53,336 nucleotides of DNA from Patescibacteria group bacterium (GTDB lineage Bacteria; Patescibacteriota; Microgenomatia; UBA8517). The position numbers and the translations under genes were made by a program. Shown piece by piece: positions 33,752 through 44,150 of this stretch (its first letter is position 1; every line of letters begins with the position of its first letter). The DNA lies in assembly GCA_022562395.1 (NCBI GenBank), contig JADFPI010000003.1, forward strand, positions 1 through 53,336, read 5' to 3'. Under the pieces are notes generated by a model. The model was not told where the DNA came from, searched no databases, and worked only from the letters and a program-made list of their open reading frames with translations.

Positions 33752-36409
33752 TTATCGCTCGGTGCGTGCTGCCGGCTCAAGAATTCTTCCTCTTTTTTTT
33801 AATTTTTCCTTTTCTTCTTCTATTTTAATAATCTCTTCTAATCGACAGACCGTCTTAGGTTGGTTTTCCTCCAAAAACCACTCGACTCTTGTTGGGCAGC
33901 CTTCGCAGGACAATGTGCCAGTCAGGGTGCACACGGGTACTTGAACGAGTCCTGGAGGTACTGGCCAATCGTCGTTTGGTTTCTGGGCCAAAAGAGCACT
34001 CATTATTTTATTGAATATCGGCGAGGCTCCGGTTACTCCTGAGGCAACCCTGGCCATGGGAGAATTATCGTTGTTTCCAACCCAAACTGCCACCAGGTAG
34101 TCTTGGTTAAACCCAATTGTCCAGTTATCCCGAAGGTCGTTGCTGGTGCCGGTTTTGACGGCAACCTCATTGTGGTTTGGTATGACTAATTGAGAAAAAC
34201 TTCCAAATGACGGTGCGCGTGCATCATTATCTTTTAAGATGTCAATTAAAAGGAAAGCTACTCGGCTGTCAAGAACTTGTTCGCCCTCACAATTGAGTTT
34301 AGCTACCCCAGCAGCTTCTACCTCTTCCACCAGATCTGCCTTTCCTAAAATGCATTCATTTTGGTTGAGAACTTTTCCCTTATAATTAGCAACTTTTAAA
34401 ATAGAGGACAATTCAGACTGCCTTCCGTAATTAGCTAAGGTAGTGTAAGCACGGGCTAGGTCGATTAATTTAACTTCGCCTCCTCCCAGAGTTAAGGACA
34501 GTCCATATCTTGATGGGTCATTCCAGGTGGTTATTCCCATTTTTTGTCCCATTTCAATCATGTTTTTTACGCCGTATGACGCCAAAACCTTAACAGCCGG
34601 GACATTTCTGCTTTCGGCGAGGGCGTTTCTTAAAGAAAGATTTCCGCGGAATTTTCCATCGTAGTTTTTTGGTGAGTAAGGGGGCTGTCCGGCAACGGAG
34701 AAAGTGACTGGGGTGTCGGCCAGTATTGTTGCCGGAGTGTAACCGTTTGATAGAGCATAGGCATAATTAACTATTTTGATGGCCGAGCCCGGCTGTCTTG
34801 GCCTTACAGTTACATTTACGTTTCCGTCGGCCTCAAGATCGAAATAATCTTTTGACCCCACCATTGCCAAAATCTCACCCGTTTTTGTATTCACTACCAA
34901 AGCTGCCCCATTGGTTACATTCAAATTTCTAATTTTTTTGATTTCTTCTGAAACGACCCGCTCGGCGAGCTTTTGAATCGAATAATCCAAGGTGGTAACC
35001 ACTTCCAGTCCGCCAGTCCCAACAAGCTCTTCTCCAAATTCTTCGGCCAACTTTTCTCTGACATACATAACAAAATGGGGGGCTTCAATATCAACTCTAT
35101 TTGGGGCGAATTTGAGTTCGTGATTTAAAACTTCCTCTGCCTGCTTTTTGTTAATAAAGCCATTGGCTACCATTAGACTAACAACTTCTTTTTGCCGCTG
35201 ACGAGAGAGTTCCGGATTCGGACCAAAAGGAGAATGGCGGGTTGGGCTTTTGGGAAGACCTGCTAAAAGAGAAGCCTCGGCGAGTGAGAGTTTGTTGACG
35301 TCTTTGCCAAAGTAAACGCGGGATGCTTCTTGGATTCCGTAGGCAGTTCCGCCATAAGAGACCTCATTTAGATACATTTCCAAGATTTCATCTTTGCTGA
35401 AGCTAAACTCAACCGCGATTGCTAAAACTAGTTCTCTTAATTTTCGAACTAAAGTTTTTTCTGAAGACAAAAGGGCGTTTTTTACAAGCTGTTGGGTTAT
35501 TGTTGAGCCACCGGAGAGTTCTCCGCGCCTTATATTTCGAATGGTTGCCCGCAGGATTCCTTTTATAGAAAAACCCGGATGCGTATAAAATTCTGCGTCT
35601 TCAATGGCAATGGTTGCCAGTCTTACCTCAAGAGGAATTTCTTGTAGTGGAACTAAGGTTCTATTTTTATCTTTGTAAATTTTGTAAAGCAGTTTTCCCT
35701 CTCTGTCGTAAATTTTTGTCGATACCTCAAGCTCTCTTGTTACCAGCTCGTTAGGTGACGGTAAATCGCGCAAAACAAGCCACCAGGTGGCAAACCCAAA
35801 TAAGGTAATTCCCAGGAGGAAAGTCGTAGCAAATAGTATCGGTTTTTGCCTGATTCTTGGAAGCTTTATTCTGAACTTGGAAGCCCTAATCAGCCAGAGC
35901 TTTAGTTTTAAGAGAAGAAGGAAAGCTAGCGATTTTGGTTTTTCAAGTGTAGTTAGAGGTATTTTTGGAAGAGAAATTCTTGGTGGTTTTATTTTGAGCG
36001 AGAGTACCACGCGATTTATCGCGTGGATGAGAGCGAAAAACAAATTTTTCTGCTTGCTGAATACCGCGGCTTTTAAGCCGCGGTAGTTTATTTCGGAGGC
36101 CATTTTTGCAATGAGCTTAAAGAAGTTGGCTAGAATTTGGACTAAGTTAATAGTCGTGTGGCCAATAAAAGCAATGAAGACCAGTAATAGTTTGAAAAAG
36201 TTAACGCTGAATATTCTGGTTGAGCGCCCGAGCCAATAGGAGATAGAAAGGAAAGCGATTATTATGCCCGAGAGAAGAAGGTAGAGTGGTTTGCCAATAG
36301 AAACCAGTATCCTCCCCAGAGTTTGGAGGATTTTTCTTGTTAGTTCTGGGGCAAGTTTAACATTTGGTTTTCCCTGCCTGTTGACAGACAGGTTTTGGCG
36401 GTTAGCCAC
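33752..36409 (-). CDS. class A penicillin-binding protein (PBP1A-like), N-terminally extended
   Basis: EDAEFYTHPGFSIKGILRA, GGSTITQQLVKN, KTGTSNDLRDNWTIGF. Confidence 0.93.
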   Translation of the reverse strand: MANRQNLSVNRQGKPNVKLAPELTRKILQTLGRILVSIGKPLYLLLSGIIIAFLSISYWLGRSTRIFSVNFFKLLLVFIAFIGHTTINLVQILANFFKLIAKMASEINYRGLKAAVFSKQKNLFFALIHAINRVVLSLKIKPPRISLPKIPLTTLEKPKSLAFLLLLKLKLWLIRASKFRIKLPRIRQKPILFATTFLLGITLFGFATWWLVLRDLPSPNELVTRELEVSTKIYDREGKLLYKIYKDKNRTLVPLQEIPLEVRLATIAIEDAEFYTHPGFSIKGILRATIRNIRRGELSGGSTITQQLVKNALLSSEKTLVRKLRELVLAIAVEFSFSKDEILEMYLNEVSYGGTAYGIQEASRVYFGKDVNKLSLAEASLLAGLPKSPTRHSPFGPNPELSRQRQKEVVSLMVANGFINKKQAEEVLNHELKFAPNRVDIEAPHFVMYVREKLAEEFGEELVGTGGLEVVTTLDYSIQKLAERVVSEEIKKIRNLNVTNGAALVVNTKTGEILAMVGSKDYFDLEADGNVNVTVRPRQPGSAIKIVNYAYALSNGYTPATILADTPVTFSVAGQPPYSPKNYDGKFRGNLSLRNALAESRNVPAVKVLASYGVKNMIEMGQKMGITTWNDPSRYGLSLTLGGGEVKLIDLARAYTTLANYGRQSELSSILKVANYKGKVLNQNECILGKADLVEEVEAAGVAKLNCEGEQVLDSRVAFLLIDILKDNDARAPSFGSFSQLVIPNHNEVAVKTGTSNDLRDNWTIGFNQDYLVAVWVGNNDNSPMARVASGVTGASPIFNKIMSALLAQKPNDDWPVPPGLVQVPVCTLTGTLSCEGCPTRVEWFLEENQPKTVCRLEEIIKIEEEKEKLKKRGRILEPAARTER

Positions 36410-36501
36410 TTCAGCCTATATTGTAGCAAGTGAAACAAGATTGTTGAAGGGTTATTTTATCGGCCGAGTGGGTATCTGAAAGCAGCTTGTAAGGTACTAT
36501 G

Positions 36502-38751
36502 CTAGTTTTGAATGGGGTATCTGATAGTGACAGGTTGGATGGGTAGTGCACAGTCTAGGCAATACATTGCCCCGAGTGGGTCAAAAAGGACTTTGTGGCT
36601 TTGCATTTCGGTTTGCTCCGGCGGTGTTTCTCCTGATGCCGGCGCACCGGTGGTTTTATCAATAGGAATATCTCTTTGGCCGCCTTCAATGGAAGATGCA
36701 ACTGTTCCTTTCAAAAAGTATTCAAAACGTGTTGGACATCCCGGGTCGGCAGTAGAGCTTTCTGGAAGAACCCCGGTTGTGGCGCAAACTGTTGCACCGA
36801 TAATTGTGTCCGGCTGTTTTGGCCAAGCGTGGCCCTCTTCTTTCTCATCGTAAAAACCGTCTTCGGCTTTATCCAGTGCCTCGCCAATTACACGATTCCA
36901 AATAGGAGAGGCACCAGAAACTCCAGATACGGCCCCGCTCATTGGAGCATTGTCGTTATTTCCGACCCAGGAAACAACCAGCACGTAGGGGGTAAAGCCG
37001 ATGGTCCAATTGTCGCGCCTGTCATTGGTAGTCCCGGTTTTGACGGATACTTCTGGGTGGCCGCGGACATTAAGAAGCGAACCTCCTCCAAAAGCCGCAC
37101 TCCTTGCATTATTGTCGTGCAGAATATGCGATATCAGAAATGTCACATCGGGAGTTAATACTCTGTCTCCTTCAAGTTCCTCAAAATCAACCTCCTCTAG
37201 TACTTTTCCTTTCCAATCTTCTACTTTTAGAACAGAAATTAAAGGTTGTTTTATTCCGGAGTTGGCAAATACGCCGAAGGCAACTGCCATGTCATATGGC
37301 GTTACTTCTCCGCCTCCCAGGGTAATGGAAAGTCCGTAATTTGACGGGTCGGTGAAGGTAGTTATACCTAAAAGACGGGCAAACTCGACAAAGTTTTCAA
37401 TCCCATTTAGGGCAATAACTTTTACGGCAGGAAGGTTATAAGAGTTTCCTAGGGCAAATCTCGCTTGGACAAGTCCGTGGAATTCGCCATCATAATTTCT
37501 CGGGCAATAGAGAGGCTGTCCCACTACCGAAAAGCAAGTCGGCACGTCTGCAAGAGCAGTTGAGAGTGTAATTTTTTTATCCCTAAGTGCCAGGGCATAA
37601 TTTAGAGGTTTTATGGCCGAGCCCGGCTGCCTTTTTGCTAAAGTTACATTTACTTTTCCGTCTTCGTCTTGGGCAAAGTAGTCTTTTGAACCGACCATGG
37701 CCAGAATCTCACCCGTTTTTGGCCTGGTCACCAGGGCTGCTCCGTTTCCCACATTGTACTGGTTAAGTTCTTCTACTTCTTCTGCCACCGCTTGCTGGGC
37801 AAAATCTTGTAAATCCAAATCAAGGGTGGTGGTTACTCTTAAGCCTCCTTGTTCGACCATAACCTCTCCGTATTTCTCAACTAGCTTCTCTTTCACCCAG
37901 AGGGCAAAATGAGGAGCTTTCGGTGCCTCGACTTCTGCAAATTTAAGCTCTTCTTGAAGGGCACTATCTGCCTCCTCTTGGGTTATATAGCTGTCTTCGA
38001 CCATTCGTCTTAGAACCGCCTCCTGGCGCGTTTTGGCGCTTTCAGGGCGAGCTCCGAACGGCGAATAGCGAGTGGGTGCCGCCGGTAGGCCAGCTAAAAG
38101 CGTTGCTTCTGCCAAGGTGAGGTCCTTGGCGGCTTTATCAAAGTAAAGCTCGCTTGCCGCCTCTATTCCGTAGGCAGTTGAGCCGTATGGTATTTGGTTT
38201 AGGTACATCTCTAAGATTTGATCTTTTGTATAAAGCATCTCCACTATCATTGATAAAACAAACTCTCTTATCTTTCTTCTAACTGTTCTTTGCGGAGTTA
38301 AAAGAGTATTTTTTACAAGCTGTTGTGTTAGGGTTGAACCTCCTTGCAGTTTTTGTTTAAACACAATATTGTAGGCGGCTCTGGTTATTCCGGCTAAAGA
38401 AAAACCGCGGTGTTTGTAAAAATCTTTGTCTTCAATTGCGATAGTTGCTTGAGGAGTGTAATCAGGGAGTTCTTCAATTTCAATGGGTGTTCTTCTTTTG
38501 TCTGCATATATTTCAAAAATTAATTTAGAGTTTCTGTCAAAAAGTTTAGTCGAGACTGGATATTGTTTGGAGGTAAGGGTTGTAGGCAAGGGCACTCCCC
38601 AGAAAAGCCATAAAGAAACCGATATAAGAGTTGCAAAGAAGATAAGCCCTTTAAGGGCGCGCCTTCCTTTAAAAAATTTTGGAAAAGGAAGACCTCGCTT
38701 TTTCTGTGTCTTTTTCTTGATAACTTTCTTTTTTCGCTTTTTTTTGGCCAT
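36502..38751 (-). CDS. class A penicillin-binding protein (PBP1A-like)
   Basis: EDKDFYKHRGFSLAGI, GGSTLTQQLVKN, KTGTTNDRRDNWTIGF. Confidence 0.94.
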   Translation of the reverse strand: MAKKKRKKKVIKKKTQKKRGLPFPKFFKGRRALKGLIFFATLISVSLWLFWGVPLPTTLTSKQYPVSTKLFDRNSKLIFEIYADKRRTPIEIEELPDYTPQATIAIEDKDFYKHRGFSLAGITRAAYNIVFKQKLQGGSTLTQQLVKNTLLTPQRTVRRKIREFVLSMIVEMLYTKDQILEMYLNQIPYGSTAYGIEAASELYFDKAAKDLTLAEATLLAGLPAAPTRYSPFGARPESAKTRQEAVLRRMVEDSYITQEEADSALQEELKFAEVEAPKAPHFALWVKEKLVEKYGEVMVEQGGLRVTTTLDLDLQDFAQQAVAEEVEELNQYNVGNGAALVTRPKTGEILAMVGSKDYFAQDEDGKVNVTLAKRQPGSAIKPLNYALALRDKKITLSTALADVPTCFSVVGQPLYCPRNYDGEFHGLVQARFALGNSYNLPAVKVIALNGIENFVEFARLLGITTFTDPSNYGLSITLGGGEVTPYDMAVAFGVFANSGIKQPLISVLKVEDWKGKVLEEVDFEELEGDRVLTPDVTFLISHILHDNNARSAAFGGGSLLNVRGHPEVSVKTGTTNDRRDNWTIGFTPYVLVVSWVGNNDNAPMSGAVSGVSGASPIWNRVIGEALDKAEDGFYDEKEEGHAWPKQPDTIIGATVCATTGVLPESSTADPGCPTRFEYFLKGTVASSIEGGQRDIPIDKTTGAPASGETPPEQTEMQSHKVLFDPLGAMYCLDCALPIQPVTIRYPIQN

Positions 38752-38841
38752 CGGGGAATTCTATACCCATTAGTCTAAAGAGTATACTACATCACTTGAC
38801 TTAATCGTGGCCAAGCAATACGATAATTTTAGGGTCAGGTT

Positions 38842-39366
38842 ATGGCCGCAAAAGCTAAATCGAATAAATTAATCTACACCCTGGTTGCTTTGGCCGTTTT
38901 CATCTTAGCGGCAGGATACCTTGCCGGAACTTCTTACAGAAAAACCAGGAAAGAGGAAGTTGAGACCCCAAAGGTAGTGGTGCCGGCTGAAGAGCTTCCG
39001 GAAAACGTAAGCCGTGGAAGTATTCAAGAAGCCTCCGGCGGATTTGAAATCGAGCGAGGAGGATTACGGGCATTCCCAAGAGATTTTCCAGTATACCCCG
39101 GAGCTTTGGTCGCCAGTTCTTGGAAGGTGCGAAGTGAGCCTCCTTTTGAGGGCGAAACTGTTGTTTGGGAAGCGGAGGCTTCTATTTCCGACGTTGCTAA
39201 CTTCTACAAAGACGAAATGGAGGATGCTGGTTGGAGCGCGACAGAATTAGCGGTCAATCAAACACCGGCAATGCTTGGTTTTGATAAGGCCCAAACAAAG
39301 GTTTATTTTTGGATTGGCCCCGAGGCTGGAAGCACAGTTGTTCAAGTGACTATAGCAACTAAGTAA
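38842..39366 (+). CDS. membrane-anchored hypothetical protein
   Basis: N-terminal TM; 174 aa. Confidence 0.6.
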   Translation: MAAKAKSNKLIYTLVALAVFILAAGYLAGTSYRKTRKEEVETPKVVVPAEELPENVSRGSIQEASGGFEIERGGLRAFPRDFPVYPGALVASSWKVRSEPPFEGETVVWEAEASISDVANFYKDEMEDAGWSATELAVNQTPAMLGFDKAQTKVYFWIGPEAGSTVVQVTIATK

Positions 39367-39379
39367 GGGCCTCTAGCCA

Positions 39380-39913
39380 ATGAAACTTCAACTAGAAAAA
39401 AAGGCTTGGTGGGAGTACCTTGAGCATGATCTTCAAGAGCTACTACAGCAATCACTCTTATTATCTGAAATTGCTAAAAAGTGGGGAAGGGATCCTTCGG
39501 CCCATTCGACAAGCTCAGGACAGGAATTCCACGATTATGCATTTGTCGTTTTTCCAGCAGCTAAAGCTTACGAAGGATTTTTGAAAAAGCTTTTTTTGGA
39601 TTTGGGGTTTATTACCGAAAACGATTATTATGGAAAGCGGTTTCGTGTTGGTAAGGCACTAAATCCTTCTTTGCCTTCTAGGTTAAGGAAAAGGGAAGGT
39701 GTTTATGATAAGCTAGTTGATTTTTGCGGGAATGAAAATTTGGCAGACAAACTTTGGCACACTTGGAAAAAAGGAAGAAATTTAGTATTTCATTGGTTTC
39801 CAAATGAGAAAAATGCGGTTGACATGAATGAGGCGGTTGATAGGCTAAACATGATTGTTGACGCTATGGATTCTGCTTTTAAAGAGTGTAAAATGGACAA
39901 AGATGCCAGCTAA
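39380..39913 (+). CDS. HEPN-like / RnlA-LsoA Dmd-binding-domain-like protein
   Basis: FHDYAFVVFPAAKAYEGFLKKLFLDLGFI...DKLWHTWKKGRNLVFHWFPNE; family recall only. Confidence 0.5.
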   Translation: MKLQLEKKAWWEYLEHDLQELLQQSLLLSEIAKKWGRDPSAHSTSSGQEFHDYAFVVFPAAKAYEGFLKKLFLDLGFITENDYYGKRFRVGKALNPSLPSRLRKREGVYDKLVDFCGNENLADKLWHTWKKGRNLVFHWFPNEKNAVDMNEAVDRLNMIVDAMDSAFKECKMDKDAS

Positions 39914-40562
39914 AAAGCAAATCAATTTAGAAAGATTGAAAAATGCAATAAGCCTGGCCGCGTTTTTGCTGGTTGCTTGGGGTTTTTATAGGTTTCTTTT
40001 CCAGTTTCCGGAAGAAATTGAAGAACTCATTATTAAGCCAATAGTTTGGCTCGGGGCAACTTATTATTTTGTAAAGAAAGAGCGCGCCAAGGCGTCATCG
40101 CTAGGGATAACCAGCAAAAATCTTTTTCCGGCCATTTATTTATCGCTTGCTCTTGGTGCTGTGTTTGTAATTGAAGGGTTGGTTATTAATTTTGTCAAGT
40201 ATGGAAGCTTTAATTTTGCCGCCAACATTGGCCAAAAGGCACTCTTTGCAGCCTTGGGGCTATCTTTTGCCACCGCAATATCTGAGGAGATTACCTTTAG
40301 GGGTTATATTTTCAATCGTGTTTGGAAGACGCTCAATAATGAAATTTTGGCCAATTTATCAACCAGTTTATTGTGGGCTTTAATCCATGTTCCAATTACA
40401 ATCTTTGTCTGGAAGCTTTCCCTTGGAGCAGCTTTGCTTTATCTTTTGTTAACAACCATTTTTGGGATAGGGAGTGCCTTTGTTTTTGCCAGGACAAAAA
40501 ACGTTACCTCATCAATTCTTCTTCATGTTTTATGGGAATGGCCGATAATTTTGTTTAGATAG
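39903..40562 (+). CDS. CPBP intramembrane metalloprotease
   Basis: SEEITFRGYIFNRV, LWALIHVPI, LLHVLWEWP. Confidence 0.85.
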   Translation: MPAKKQINLERLKNAISLAAFLLVAWGFYRFLFQFPEEIEELIIKPIVWLGATYYFVKKERAKASSLGITSKNLFPAIYLSLALGAVFVIEGLVINFVKYGSFNFAANIGQKALFAALGLSFATAISEEITFRGYIFNRVWKTLNNEILANLSTSLLWALIHVPITIFVWKLSLGAALLYLLLTTIFGIGSAFVFARTKNVTSSILLHVLWEWPIILFR

Positions 40563-40575
40563 AACTTAGCTCTTC

Positions 40576-41223
40576 TTAGCTACGCTTTTTTAGCAACTGA
40601 CGCGGTATTGATTTCAAAATTAGCGTTGCAGTTAAAACTAGGACTTTTAAATCGACAAAGAGGGACCCATTCTCGACATAGTCTATATCCAACCTCATCC
40701 ACTCATCAAAGCTTAAATTATGAGCACCTTTTACAACCCAGTTGCTTGTGATGCCTGGCTTAACAAGTTCTCTTTCCTTCTGGCTCGGAGTGAGTTTCTT
40801 TGCTTCGGGAACCGGAAGAGGTCTAGGGCCAACCAAACTCATATCACCTTTTAAGACATTTATGAGTTGCGGTAACTCATCTAGCCCAGTTCTGGCTAAG
40901 AATTTACCCACGTTGGTAAATCTAGGGTCGTCCTTAATTTTAAATACAGGGCCATCGGCCTCGTTTAAGTGACGGTATCTCCACTTAAGGCGCTCGGCTC
41001 CCAATACCATCGTTCTAAACTTTATGAATGTAAACACTCGGCCATCTTTACCAACTCTTTTTTGGGTAAAAAAAACAGGGCCCTTTGAGGTAAGTTTTAT
41101 CATAATCGAAATAACAATTAGGATTGGGGAAAGTGCAACAAGCCCAAAGACCGAAAGTATAAAGTCAAATAGTTTTTTTTCAAAAGAGAAATGGTAGGGA
41201 GATGGTATTAATTTATTTGTCAC
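40576..41223 (-). CDS. initiating sugar transferase (polyprenyl glycosylphosphotransferase)
   Basis: KLTSKGPVFFTQKRVGKDGRVFTFIKFRTM...GLDELPQLINVLKGDMSLVGPRP. Confidence 0.93.
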   Translation of the reverse strand: MTNKLIPSPYHFSFEKKLFDFILSVFGLVALSPILIVISIMIKLTSKGPVFFTQKRVGKDGRVFTFIKFRTMVLGAERLKWRYRHLNEADGPVFKIKDDPRFTNVGKFLARTGLDELPQLINVLKGDMSLVGPRPLPVPEAKKLTPSQKERELVKPGITSNWVVKGAHNLSFDEWMRLDIDYVENGSLFVDLKVLVLTATLILKSIPRQLLKKRS

Positions 41224-41264
41224 AACGAAAGTATAACTTGATAAGCAAGCTTTGCGCGGCTGTA

Positions 41265-41942
41265 TTAATTAGAAGACAATATATCGTTAATCTCAGCTTC
41301 CCAAGTGCCGACCGGTGAAGGAGATTGTAACTTTATGTTCTGATACAAAAATTCTATGCAATGATCCCTTGGGTGCTCGAAAGTTAGACAATAATCTATA
41401 GTTGAAGTTGCTTTGTTGATATTATCCTGTGTCAGATAGAAGTTAGCTAACTCTACGTGCAGATAACTCAACTCAGGAGCTAGGTTGACACCTATTTCCC
41501 AAAAAGGAATCATTAAATCAAGCTCATTATTTTGAAAAGCTATAAGACCGAGAGAATAGAAAGGTTTAGACCATTTTGTAGCGTAAGATTCTGAAAGCTG
41601 CTCGTAATCTACGGTTTTGAGATATTCGGCAAAGTCTTTTTTCAGTTTATTGTTATCAGGCAATGGAGGTAGAACAAAAGAATCGTCTAGGTTCATGTCA
41701 GGGTACTCATATGCTATCTCAGATTTTAGTTTTATTTCAGCAGCCTTTCCGAGATTTTTGAGAGCTTTTTGCACCCTAGATTTCTGGGCGGAGTTACTTG
41801 CAATCCTAATATAATCGTCAAGCGTTGGCTCAGGTCTATTATTTATTCTGTAGACCAACTCCGATAGAAATAGAAGAAACGTAAAAGCAATAAAAAAAAG
41901 CGTTATTTTTACTATCTTGCTTTTAATTAACTTTTGTCCCAT
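41265..41942 (-). CDS. membrane-anchored TPR-like hypothetical protein
   Basis: Helical repeat-like C-terminus. Confidence 0.5.
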   Translation of the reverse strand: MGQKLIKSKIVKITLFFIAFTFLLFLSELVYRINNRPEPTLDDYIRIASNSAQKSRVQKALKNLGKAAEIKLKSEIAYEYPDMNLDDSFVLPPLPDNNKLKKDFAEYLKTVDYEQLSESYATKWSKPFYSLGLIAFQNNELDLMIPFWEIGVNLAPELSYLHVELANFYLTQDNINKATSTIDYCLTFEHPRDHCIEFLYQNIKLQSPSPVGTWEAEINDILSSN

Positions 41943-41999
41943 TTATTACTTTCTAATCTTTTTGTCTCAAGGGTACCGAGAATTAGCTGAACCAGCCCG

Positions 42000-43136
42000 T
42001 CATTTATTTAGATTGGCCGCATAAGTTAATTTTGAGACAATGTATTCTTGGTTTCTTTTTGTGAGAAATTGGTGTAAAGGTAAAGATAACACTTCTTTTG
42101 CGGCTTTCTCAGAAAATGGGAAGTCTCCCTTTTTATATCCAAGAGATTTTAAAGAAGGTTGCAAGTGTAAGGATATTGGAAAGTGTATACCGGCTGAGAT
42201 TTTTTTCTTGGCTAAGTAATTTTTTAAAGCAGCTCTTTTTTTGACTCGGATAACATAGACATAAAGTGAAGGCAAGGTACCCGAGGGTAAAATCATTGGT
42301 TCAACTTCTGTTCCTGACAGAAGCTTGTTGTAATATAAAGCCCGCGATAACCTTTTCTTAATATTTTCTTTAATTCGTCTTAATTTTACGGCCAAGATGG
42401 CAGCTTGCAGGCTATCAAGAACAGAGGTGTTTCCAATGACCAAATGTAGGTTTTTGTTCGCGGCAGATCTGCCGTGATTTCTAAGAAGTGATATTTTTTT
42501 ATACAACTCTTTATTACTGGTGGTAATTGCACCTGCGTCACCGTATGCTCCTAAGAGTTTTGCGGCGTAAAATGAAAAACACCCGGTGTCGCCAAATGAG
42601 CCTACCTTCTTGCCTTTATAAGTCGACCCGTGTGCTTGTGCACAATCCTCAATCACATAAAGTTTGTTTTTCTTGGCAATAGCCAAGATTGGATCAATAT
42701 CACACGGTATGCCGTAAAGATGAACCGGGATTATAGCTTTGGTCTCATTGCTGATTGCTTTTCCTATTTTATTAGGATCTATATTCAAAGTTTCTCCGTC
42801 AACATCTACAAATACGGGCTTTGCACCGACTGCAATAATTGCCTCTGCTGTAGCGATGAAGGTGAGGGGAGTAGTTATAACCTCGTCACCGCGTCCAATA
42901 CCTAATGCTTGCAGTGATAGTTTTATTGAAGCGGTTCCAGAGGCAACACCCAAGGCGTGTTTTGTTCCGATAAATCTGGCAAATTCTTTTTCAAATTTCT
43001 CTAGCTCCTCGCCCAGGAAAAATGAGGCTTTGTTAAGTATACGGGCAATGGCCATGTCTATTTCTTTCTTTTGAGACAAATATTCTTGACGCAAATCGAC
43101 CAAAGGGTAAGATTTCATGGCTCTAAATTTTATCAA
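42000..43136 (-). CDS. DegT/DnrJ/EryC1 aminotransferase
   Basis: GTASIKLSLQALGIGRGDEVITTPLTFIAT, VIEDCAQAHG. Confidence 0.92.
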   Translation of the reverse strand: MIKFRAMKSYPLVDLRQEYLSQKKEIDMAIARILNKASFFLGEELEKFEKEFARFIGTKHALGVASGTASIKLSLQALGIGRGDEVITTPLTFIATAEAIIAVGAKPVFVDVDGETLNIDPNKIGKAISNETKAIIPVHLYGIPCDIDPILAIAKKNKLYVIEDCAQAHGSTYKGKKVGSFGDTGCFSFYAAKLLGAYGDAGAITTSNKELYKKISLLRNHGRSAANKNLHLVIGNTSVLDSLQAAILAVKLRRIKENIKKRLSRALYYNKLLSGTEVEPMILPSGTLPSLYVYVIRVKKRAALKNYLAKKKISAGIHFPISLHLQPSLKSLGYKKGDFPFSEKAAKEVLSLPLHQFLTKRNQEYIVSKLTYAANLNK

Positions 43137-44049
43137 GAATTTTTTCTAGTGTTTTAATTTGAGTCAGTGTTGCTCTCCCACTTGATTTTGGCTCTTTTTT
43201 TAGATTAATACTTCCTAAAAACTCGGTAAGCACAGATTGTAAAGTCTTGTCTTTATCTCCAATCTCCATGCTGTCTTTGAGATTCAATTTTGAATCTTTT
43301 TCGTATTTAAATGTACTAATTTTGTCCTTGAATTCATCCTTTTTTGTCCACAAAAACACGCCTTTGGAGCCGTAAATTATCATTTCTCGTCGGGCATTGG
43401 GGGCAGTCCAGCTAAGGTGCGAGTAAGTTTTTGTTGCTCCATAATCGAGCTTTACACAAGCGTTATCCCAGTGCTTGTTTTTCAGAGCTTGGTAATCAAC
43501 CTTTATTTTTTTGGGATGCTTTTTAAAAAGTGAGTAGAACAACGACAGGTCGTGAGGAAGAAGGTCAGAAACAACATTATCCTTCGGCCTTGATATATTT
43601 GGGGAGAATCTGAAAGAGTCAATTCTTGTAAGTTTGCCTATTTCTCCCTTTTTAATTTTTTCTTTGATTGACAAGAAGCTTTTATCAAACAGAAAAGTAC
43701 TATCGACCATCAAGGTAAGTGAAGATTTTTCTGAAAGATCAACCAGCTCTTTTGCCTGTCTAAATTTAAGACTCAAAGGTTTTTCTACTAACACCTGCTT
43801 CTTTTTGAGTAAACAGAGCTTTACTATCTCGTAATGAGTGTGCTCGGGGGTGGCTATAATTACCGACTCTACTCGTGGGAGTGCAGAATTGGCGTCTTTG
43901 AAAAAATCTAGCTTATACTTTCTGGCTTCTTTCTTTTTAGTAGTATCGATATCGACGACACAAAGGTAAGAATATGAATTTTTTAGTCCGAGAAGAGACT
44001 TAACAAGTATTTCTCCCCAGTAGCCGAAACCAATTACAGCAATCTTCAT
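43123..44049 (-). CDS. Gfo/Idh/MocA oxidoreductase
   Basis: IAVIGFGYWGEILVKSL, ATPEHTHYEI, VLVEKPLSL. Confidence 0.9.
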   Translation of the reverse strand: MKIAVIGFGYWGEILVKSLLGLKNSYSYLCVVDIDTTKKKEARKYKLDFFKDANSALPRVESVIIATPEHTHYEIVKLCLLKKKQVLVEKPLSLKFRQAKELVDLSEKSSLTLMVDSTFLFDKSFLSIKEKIKKGEIGKLTRIDSFRFSPNISRPKDNVVSDLLPHDLSLFYSLFKKHPKKIKVDYQALKNKHWDNACVKLDYGATKTYSHLSWTAPNARREMIIYGSKGVFLWTKKDEFKDKISTFKYEKDSKLNLKDSMEIGDKDKTLQSVLTEFLGSINLKKEPKSSGRATLTQIKTLEKILDKI

Positions 44050-44150
44050 ATTAGCATCTTAAGTTATCACCATTAATGGTAAACTACAAATTGTCAGTGG
44101 CAAGGAGATGATGAGCGCCCCTGGAACCACTTCGTTACATTTGAAATAAT

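Noticed and set aside
36512-38773. Plus-strand ORFs opposite the PBP gene
   Set aside because: Antisense to a strongly conserved coding region; Ser/Pro/Arg-rich artefact composition.
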